NCBI RefSeq assembly: GCF_000208925.1
Contig: NW_001915186.1
Span: 1 to 13,263, forward strand
Reading direction: 5' to 3'
Source of the DNA: Entamoeba histolytica HM-1:IMSS
Lineage: Eukaryota > Evosea > Mastigamoebida > Endamoebidae
Length of the DNA: 13,263 nucleotides
The notes beneath the pieces were generated by a model. It was not told the origin of the DNA and did not search any database. It worked only from the letters and a program-made list of their open reading frames with translations. Positions 7,671 to 13,263 of this stretch are shown piece by piece; position 1 is the first letter of the stretch; each line of letters opens with the position of its first letter. A program made the position numbers and the translations under genes.

Positions 7671-9335
7671 TTGTATCATTAACAACTGATTTGTCATCAT
7701 CTGTAAAAAAAAATATTTTTCACTTACGTAAATTGTGAATTTATTAAAATGATTTCATTTTTATAAGGAAGTAGTTTCTCTTCTTTATTAAATTTTATAG
7801 ATGTTTAAGTTAATATTTATATGTACGATTAAAATATACTTAATTATTTTTGTGAAATATGCAAAATGTTTCTTCGTTTTAATGTATTTCTATAAAGAAC
7901 ATTATGATATTATTTTTCAGAAATATCATTTATTTATTACTAATTGCAATTTAATCATTTTCTATATTGCTTCTATAGTTCTATTACTATTATTTTTGAT
8001 GTATTACTATATTTATTATTCTTTTTTATACGTAGATTTGGTTTATTATTTGGTTTTATAATTAACTATTATTTTATTGTTTTATTATTACTGGTTATTA
8101 TGTTTTATGGATTGATTTTACTTTTCTTTAAAAGAGTGTTTCAATGTCTCAGTATTATATTATTTAATTGTTTGTGATATTATTTAAGTATTATCAAATT
8201 AGTTAAATTTAATATTCATAAAAATTTACTGAGTTGTTCATTATATTAAGTCAGTTTATATTGATAAATATATATTTACTTTTTCATTGCAATTATTATT
8301 GTTTCATTTGTGTCTTTTTATTAAAAATGAGATCCTTTTTATGGTATTAATTAAACTAAGTGAATTGAATTTATATTTTCTTATTTCTTCATGTTGTTGA
8401 ATTTCTTTGTCTAATAATACCAAGTATGTACTAAATGATTGATAGTGAATATATCTATCTAATTATAATGCATACTTTATATCCCATTTTGTTTTGAGCA
8501 AATAGTTTTATTATATTTTGAAACATTTGATTAGTGATTAGAATTTTGAATAATATTATATTAACAAATCATTTAATAATTATGTAACAGTATTTATTGT
8601 TTTTCCTTTTAATTCTTAAAAAAAATTGGTTAGATTATTTTTTTTCATCTTTCATTTATTAACATCATTATGACTCATTTATATATCTTTTTATCCTTGT
8701 TTAGATTGTATTAAACGTCATTACTGTTTAAATAATTACCAATTGTACCTACCTGATTTAACTATTTATCATTTTCTCCCATTTTCATACTAAAGTGTCT
8801 CTTCTATTCTTTTTTTCTTTTGTAATCAAATACTAATTTTTTTTCAATACTGTTGTTAGGAATATTCTTTAGTCTTGGTTTTATCATAATAACCTTCTAT
8901 AATATTCTTGGTTTTATCATTTCATTTTGTATTTCATTTCTTTTATTTCTGATTTGATTTTTATTGTGATGTTATTTTTATCTTCATTGTGCTTTATTAT
9001 GATAATTGTTTCAATAATAGTAATAGTGTTTATTTTTATTGAAATTATTATTAAAGTGTTTGTGATAATGAAAACGATTGAAGTGATGAGTGAAATAATT
9101 CATATTATCTATGTTGTAACTATAATTGCTATGGTTTTAATGAGATAATTAATGTATCTCTGAACATACATATAATACATACTTCCCTCATTCTTCTCTA
9201 GTTTATATTTATTGATTGGTATGAATTTCTCTTTCTTTTGCTGTTGGTTTTTTTATATTTTTCTATGGGCGTAAATCAAAAAATAATTTTATTGTAAAAA
9301 AAGAAACAAACAATAACACAAGAAAGTGTATGAAA
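7671..9335. other. Long intergenic region between convergent genes
   Basis: The F-box gene and the TLDc gene converge on this 1.67-kb stretch, so it should hold two 3' ends and no required promoter. It is strongly T-rich on the plus strand. Open frames at 7801-8177 and 8927-9148 consist almost wholly of F, I, L, Y and V, as expected from T-rich sequence, and are not credited. A 15-bp direct repeat lies at 8873-8920. Confidence 0.5.
8873..8920. repeat. 15-bp direct repeat
   Basis: TCTTGGTTTTATCAT occurs at 8873-8887 and identically at 8906-8920, 33 bases apart. Each copy is also preceded by AATATTCTT or a near copy, so the duplicated unit may be longer with an insertion in the first copy. Confidence 0.7.
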
Positions 9336-10184
9336 TTACTGAACAAAAACTTTAACCCACTCCACAGGAAAGGTATTTGGTAGGACAGTACCATTAATAT
9401 CATCAGGAGTACAAAATTTTTTCTGTTCTTTAGTAAAATAAAGTGAGGATATTTTAGGAGAGATTGCAGATTTACCACTTCCAACAATTGCAAAAGCATA
9501 AGGAACACAAAAGACATAATTTGATTTATGAAAAATGACAAAAGATTCGATCAATCTACTAGGCACAAATTGACGATTCGTTTGGTCAGGGTGAGCAACA
9601 TTTTTAATAGAAAAGATAAAATGAGTTTTGTCAACCACAGCCAAGTTTTTTTGGGAAGGAGCAACTGACACATGAAATCCAAATATATTTCCAGGACCAT
9701 CTTTGATGACGACATTAATATTAACTTTATCTTTGACTGCATTAAAAAAACTATTCTCATTAAACACAGTTTTTAGACTATCAAACTCTTTCTTTAAATG
9801 AAAGCCTTCTGTGCATGTCCACATTTCTAATGTTCTAACTATTGATCGTTCTTCAGAATCAAATGTATTCATAAAACCATCACTGCCACGTAAAGTTTCA
9901 TAATCTTTTAAGTACCGTTCAACTCCAAGTTTTAATTTGGACGCACACAAAATCATCATTTCTAATGAGATGTTTATCTTTTCTGCTTCTTCAGGATTTT
10001 TTTGAAATTGTTCTATCATTGATAAAGAGTATTTGATAATTTGTATCAATTCTTTTCTTTCGTTTTGACTTTTTTTGAATCTTTGACCTACACTTTCTTT
10101 GGGAGTTCTATTTTTGTCATGAGTCTCTTTTTCCTTTTTCTGTCTTTCTTTGTGTTGAAGTGAAAAAGGTTTATTAAGACTCAT
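9336..10184 (-). CDS. TLDc-like domain protein
   Basis: This intact 282-residue protein has two parts. Residues 1-95 are very basic and charged (KERQKKEKE, QRFKKSQNERKE), followed by helical sequence that may coil. Residues ~113-280 resemble the TLDc fold as found in a large Entamoeba family. EMWTCTEGF (120-128) fits the conserved start. NVVIKDGPGNIFGFHVS (157-173) matches the central 'exported strand then FG-x-x' core. HFIFSI (188-193) fits the F-x-F-x-L strand, AIVGSG (232-237) the late glycine motif, and the end is FPVEWVKVFVQ. TLDc proteins elsewhere protect against oxidative stress or bind V-ATPase; the role here is unknown. An in-frame TAA at 10193-10191 confirms the ATG. The leader appears short, with TTTAAAAG just upstream. 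It could instead be a lineage-specific family only loosely related to TLDc. Confidence 0.7.
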   Translation of the reverse strand: MSLNKPFSLQHKERQKKEKETHDKNRTPKESVGQRFKKSQNERKELIQIIKYSLSMIEQFQKNPEEAEKINISLEMMILCASKLKLGVERYLKDYETLRGSDGFMNTFDSEERSIVRTLEMWTCTEGFHLKKEFDSLKTVFNENSFFNAVKDKVNINVVIKDGPGNIFGFHVSVAPSQKNLAVVDKTHFIFSIKNVAHPDQTNRQFVPSRLIESFVIFHKSNYVFCVPYAFAIVGSGKSAISPKISSLYFTKEQKKFCTPDDINGTVLPNTFPVEWVKVFVQ

Positions 10185-10304
10185 TTCCTTTTAAAGTTTA
10201 TTATTTAATTTTTTTAGTTATTTTAGCTTTTTATTAATTATTTTATTATTAATTATAATTATAGATAACATACTTTTCCAATGCAGGAAATATAACAAAT
10301 TTTT

Positions 10305-11326
10305 ATGTCATGGTTATTGTGTAATAACAATGTGTATTGTAAAGAAATGCAAACAAGAAATAGAAATTCAATGTCATACAATAAAAAAACAAATGTCAAT
10401 ATCAATAAATGGAATAACAATAATAATGGTAAACGATATACTAATGGAAATGGTTTAGAAGAAGAAAGACGCAAAGAAAAACAAATAAGAAACAGGGTAA
10501 ATACAATAATAATAAAGATTACACCCATAACAAATATAAATGATTAACAATAAATGAGATACAAGAAAGAATAAAAAGAATAACATTTGAATGGAATAAA
10601 GGAGGATATGAAGAAATACTCAAGAAGTAAGAAGATAAAAGAAAAAGATGGTATGATATTCTGCAAGAAGTATATTCAATTAAAAAGAAGAAGATAAATG
10701 AAAAAAATATAGAAGAAATTAAAGAAAAAAACAAAAGACATTGAAGAAAAGACATTAAAACAATTGAAGAAATTAAAAACAAAAACCAAATTAAAGAAAT
10801 GAATGAAATATGTAAAATTGCAAGAATAATAAATAACAAATAAAGTATAAGAAAAATATAAGAAATACAACAAACCAAAGAAATAGAATATTAATTGAAG
10901 TGTAGTATTGTTTTGAATTAATTGGTTAAATAAGAAATTATATAAGAAATTAAGAAATGAACAAATAGAAAATATAATAAAAGCAATAAACATCAATGTC
11001 AATAATGAAAAAGAATATATTAAATATATTAAAATATCACATAAAATAAAAGAAAATACTAAACGGTACATTAGAGTGAAAGTAAATGATATAATAGAAG
11101 AGTAGAGTGTAATTCAATAATAAAAAACATAATATTAAAGAATAACTCTACAGAAATTGATGAAGAATACCTTAACACTCTCATCAATAAAATAAAAGAA
11201 ATGAAAGTAGAAAAATGTACTAACATTAATTACTACTGGAAAAGAAAAGAAACAAGTCTAAGCATTGAATTAAACAAAGAAATAAAAATTGAAATAACAG
11301 TATTAAAGAAGCTAAAAACATTGTGA
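10305..11326 (+). pseudogene. Decayed coding region, possibly retroelement ORF1
   Basis: Pieces of protein-like sequence succeed one another on the plus strand in changing frames. Codons from 10305 to 10544 are open and Asn-rich (NKWNNNNNGKRYTNGNG, then EEERRKEKQ). From 10547 to about 10891 the next frame is Lys/Glu/Ile-rich and keeps single tryptophans and tyrosines, but is broken by stops at 10628, 10742, 10841 and 10859. From 10944 to 11102 a third piece is open, and from 11108 to 11323 a fourth (including EIDEEYLNTLINKIKEMK and NINYYWKRK) ends at TGA 11324. The charged, coiled-coil-like composition with an Asn-rich start would suit a LINE ORF1 protein or a dead Entamoeba gene. I do not recognise it firmly, and no reverse transcriptase motif is visible. 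Decay is seen; the origin is inferred. Confidence 0.45.
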
Positions 11327-11557
11327 CTAAAAATACGAATATAATTGAACAATACTTCTACTAAAATCAAACATATTCATTTAAACTAGTATTAATAAGA
11401 CATTAACAATTAAATAGATTATCTCAATAATTAAATTCTTTTTTCTTATTATTATGAAATAATTAAAATAAAAAACATTTAAATTGTTATTTGCAAATAA
11501 CAAATAAAAACAATTTAAAAAGTGAAAATATCTTATTCATTTATAACAGCAATTCCA
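11327..11557. other. Gap between the decayed region and the carrier-like gene
   Basis: These 231 bases hold the 3' end of the minus-strand carrier-like gene and the possible 3' end of the decayed plus-strand element. The only structure I see is the nested palindrome at 11478-11519. Confidence 0.5.
11478..11519. repeat. Nested palindrome with alternative pairing
   Basis: GTTATTTG/CAAATAAC (11486-11501) is a perfect 16-bp palindrome. Around it, TTTAAATTGTT (11478-11488) pairs perfectly with AACAATTTAAA (11509-11519). The right side also holds a second CAAATAA (11501-11507), so the left arm can pair either with the inner or with the outer copy. It lies about 40-80 bases beyond the stop of the carrier-like gene. 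Confidence 0.8.
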
Positions 11558-12367
11558 TTACTGAGAAGCAAAAAATATAGACTTAATCGACCTAAACACT
11601 GACCTTTTTAGAGAGTGTTTTTCATAATACTTTTCAGCCAAATAGCCATAGGCTGATGACAAAGAGACATTTATTAGAAGTTGAGTACATATTCCATGAG
11701 TAAGAATTGATGGAGAAAAGCCAGTGGAATAATTGTGAATGGAACGAGAGAGAAGAACATCAAATGGATATGAAAGAAGTGTTCCAACCATTGATGAAAT
11801 AGCATTAATTTTTATCAAACTATTTGAAGAAAAACATTTAATGTTTTGTAATTTAAGAGAAGTAAACGAATGTGATGTAGAGTATGTAATATTTCTTAAT
11901 ATATTCCAGTATAATGGAATTATAGGAATATTAAGTGGTCGAGGAATAGCGTATTTAATATCTTTTAGGTTAATATCAGAACAGCAATGAGTTCGATTCA
12001 CTATTTCAAGATAAGTGAAAGGAAATGACGTTATAGTTGATAGTGAAGTAATTGCAAGTTGTTTACAAAGAGAAATTTTGTGAGTTTTTCTTTCTTTTTG
12101 AGTTAATAAGAGTCTAATTGCTAGTTGTTCACTTACAGTTAATGGAATTGCGTTTAGAATAGAATATGGAAGAGACTTAAACAGTGAATTCTTTCTTGCA
12201 AGGAAAGACATATTACTCCAAGTTGATAATCCATTCATTTGTGAACATGTCAAAGCAGCTTGAAACGGAGTTGTAATTGGCTTTTCGATTATGAATTGGG
12301 TTAAAGTACCACCGACATAACTGAGGTACTGTGAAAACATCAGAAAGAATAGAAAGATTAAGTTCAT
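11558..12367 (-). CDS. Divergent mitochondrial-carrier-like membrane protein
   Basis: The length of 269 residues is close to that of typical carriers. Three matching signatures are spaced 82-85 residues apart: TTPFQAAL (Pro34), SFPFTYLE (Pro116) and SYPFDVLL (Pro201). This is the three-fold plan of the SLC25 family, each unit being two membrane helices. The third, MVGTLLSYPFDVLLSR, is closest to the classical P-x-[DE] motif. YWNILRNITYST (153-164) resembles the family's G-x-x-R-x-x-P-Y end of an even helix. The basic residue expected after each P-x-[DE] is missing in all three, and the acidic one in two. That makes ordinary substrate exchange doubtful and recalls atypical members such as SLC25A46, MTCH or Ugo1. 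In Entamoeba the likely site would be the mitosome. An in-frame TAA at 12373-12371 supports the ATG. It follows the next upstream gene by only 74 bases. Confidence 0.55.
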   Translation of the reverse strand: MNLIFLFFLMFSQYLSYVGGTLTQFIIEKPITTPFQAALTCSQMNGLSTWSNMSFLARKNSLFKSLPYSILNAIPLTVSEQLAIRLLLTQKERKTHKISLCKQLAITSLSTITSFPFTYLEIVNRTHCCSDINLKDIKYAIPRPLNIPIIPLYWNILRNITYSTSHSFTSLKLQNIKCFSSNSLIKINAISSMVGTLLSYPFDVLLSRSIHNYSTGFSPSILTHGICTQLLINVSLSSAYGYLAEKYYEKHSLKRSVFRSIKSIFFASQ

Positions 12368-12441
12368 AATTTAATGAAAACGAATATAATAAAAGAATAA
12401 TAAAATTAACTAAAATTGATAATAATAACAAAATAATAGTA

Positions 12442-13263
12442 TTAATGTTTAAATAAAATGAACCTTAGTTCTAATACATTGTTAAGATGAGAAATATTAA
12501 TGCATTTAATTTCACTTGATGATATGTTACTTTGCTCATTTAAATAGTTAGTGTAAAACACATGTAAGTGAGTTGAATGTAAACCAACTTTGAATTGAAT
12601 TTCAGGAGAAAGAGCATTAAAATAATTCATTAAAATGCCAAAAGATGGTGAAATAAAATCATTAATTTCAAATGAAAATAATGAAGGAAAAGGAGAGTTA
12701 ATCCAATCAATATCGTTTGTGTTTAATTGATGATTAAGTGTACCTTGAATGATTTTAATTTGAGTTGAAGGTTGTAGTGTTAGTCTTGTATGTTTCATGA
12801 ATGAACGAAATAAATGAAAGAAAACAAGACCTCCTTTAATTTTCTCTGGAGTTATTTTCTTGATGGCATCAGTATATCGTTTAATAAAATTCAAGACCCC
12901 AACACTTGACTTAGAAGCATTAGCAATTGAAGATAACAATGTCATTAAAGAAAACCATTGAGACAAGTACATTTTATAGAGTTTATTTTGTGAACAATGA
13001 TTGACTGACTCTAATAACTCTTTTGATAATGCTAAAGCAACTAACTCACTACGAGCAAGACTACCCACTCTTGATTTGATCTTAGATAATGATACAAGCA
13101 GTCTAATGTCATTATTATCACCAATCTTACTTATTTCCTGCTCCAGCTCTTCATCTTTACATTGAATTAAGTCTACTTCAGTATGAAGAGAATTAGAATG
13201 AAGTAACAATGGTTTATATATTAAATCATCAAGAAAATCACCACAAATAATAGTAGAAGAGTC
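12442..13263 (-). CDS. Unrecognised protein, C-terminal part
   Basis: The frame is open from the right edge (13263) to the TAA at 12444-12442, giving 273 codons; the true start lies outside the window. I do not recognise the family. The first third is mostly helical and acidic (CKDEELEQEISKIGDNND). It is followed by an amphipathic helical stretch (LARSELVALALSKELLESV, then LYKMYLSQWFSLMTLLSSIA) suggestive of helical-repeat packing. The last third (from about INSPFPSLFSFEINDF) has more alternating beta-like sequence and ends with LELRFILFKH. No transmembrane segment, catalytic motif or zinc site is evident. Codon use and composition match the neighbouring genes. Only 74 bases separate it from the next gene on the same strand, so the promoter of that gene must lie within or very near this coding end. 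Confidence 0.8.
   Translation of the reverse strand, partial: DSSTIICGDFLDDLIYKPLLLHSNSLHTEVDLIQCKDEELEQEISKIGDNNDIRLLVSLSKIKSRVGSLARSELVALALSKELLESVNHCSQNKLYKMYLSQWFSLMTLLSSIANASKSSVGVLNFIKRYTDAIKKITPEKIKGGLVFFHLFRSFMKHTRLTLQPSTQIKIIQGTLNHQLNTNDIDWINSPFPSLFSFEINDFISPSFGILMNYFNALSPEIQFKVGLHSTHLHVFYTNYLNEQSNISSSEIKCINISHLNNVLELRFILFKH

Noticed and set aside
7801..8177. Two overlapping hydrophobic open frames on the plus strand that look like membrane proteins
   Set aside because: Composition is almost only F, I, L, Y and V, as T-rich sequence gives in any frame. There is no loop pattern, charge distribution or promoter to support a gene.
8927..9148. A hydrophobic plus-strand frame, or on the minus strand an Asn/His-rich frame
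   Set aside because: The minus reading looked at first like a second copy of the decayed element at 10.3 kb, but the nucleotides do not match and stops are frequent. The plus reading is low-complexity.
10305..10547. An intact 80-residue Asn-rich gene
   Set aside because: The protein-like sequence continues beyond its stop in other frames, so it is better read as the first piece of a broken coding region.
10259..11071. Three hydrophobic minus-strand frames
   Set aside because: They are complements of the Lys/Asn/Glu-rich plus-strand relic and contain only F, I, L, S and Y type residues.
12213..12431. A 72-residue minus-strand frame overlapping the start of the carrier-like gene
   Set aside because: It overlaps the better-supported 269-residue gene in another frame and has no recognisable features.
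1..13263. tRNA arrays, rRNA, spliceosomal RNAs, CRISPR or intact transposons
   Set aside because: I looked for clover-leaf boxes, GC-rich RNA-like patches, regular spacer arrays and reverse transcriptase or transposase motifs and saw none. Weak or degenerate ones could be missed without a search.

Overview
The window looks like nuclear DNA of an Entamoeba of the E. histolytica / E. dispar / E. nuttalli type. It is very AT-rich, its genes are compact with 5' leaders that look short, and an exact copy of the Entamoeba core-promoter motif AATGAACT lies 11 bases upstream of one start codon. One gene carries a 58-base intron with the Entamoeba 5' splice site GTTTGT and 3' TTAG. Several proteins are lineage-typical. 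The species cannot be fixed from the sequence alone.

Layout, left to right. (1) 1-426, minus: the first 142 codons of an SFT2-type Golgi membrane protein that runs off the left edge. (2) 427-1120: a gene-free gap with a small hairpin and a permuted inverted repeat. (3) 1121-2084, minus: a two-exon RhoGAP protein. Its short first exon adds a likely N-myristoylation signal, and an ASH-like domain precedes the RhoGAP domain, as in OCRL/INPP5B. (4) 2085-2580: a divergent promoter region with a 13-bp tandem repeat. (5) 2581-2985, plus: ATG8. (6) 2986-5270: 2.3 kb without a gene. (7) 5271-7670, plus: a 799-residue F-box protein with a C-terminal beta-propeller and a long N-terminal region of unclear fold. 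(8) 7671-9335: 1.7 kb of T-rich sequence without a supportable gene. (9) 9336-10184, minus: a TLDc-like protein. (10) about 10305-11326, plus: a coding region broken by stops and frame changes, possibly retroelement-derived. (11) 11478-11519: a nested palindrome. (12) 11558-12367, minus: a divergent mitochondrial-carrier-like membrane protein. (13) 12442-13263, minus: the C-terminal part of an unrecognised protein open to the right edge.

The genes are independent eukaryotic units, not an operon. Three of the first four genes touch membrane traffic or its regulators (SFT2, an OCRL-like RhoGAP, ATG8), but nothing in the sequence shows that the clustering is functional. I see no rRNA, tRNA, CRISPR array or intact transposon. 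The most useful new observations are the first exon of the RhoGAP gene, the three-fold but degenerate carrier signature of the 269-residue protein, the F-box/propeller architecture, and the decayed reading frame at 10.3-11.3 kb.
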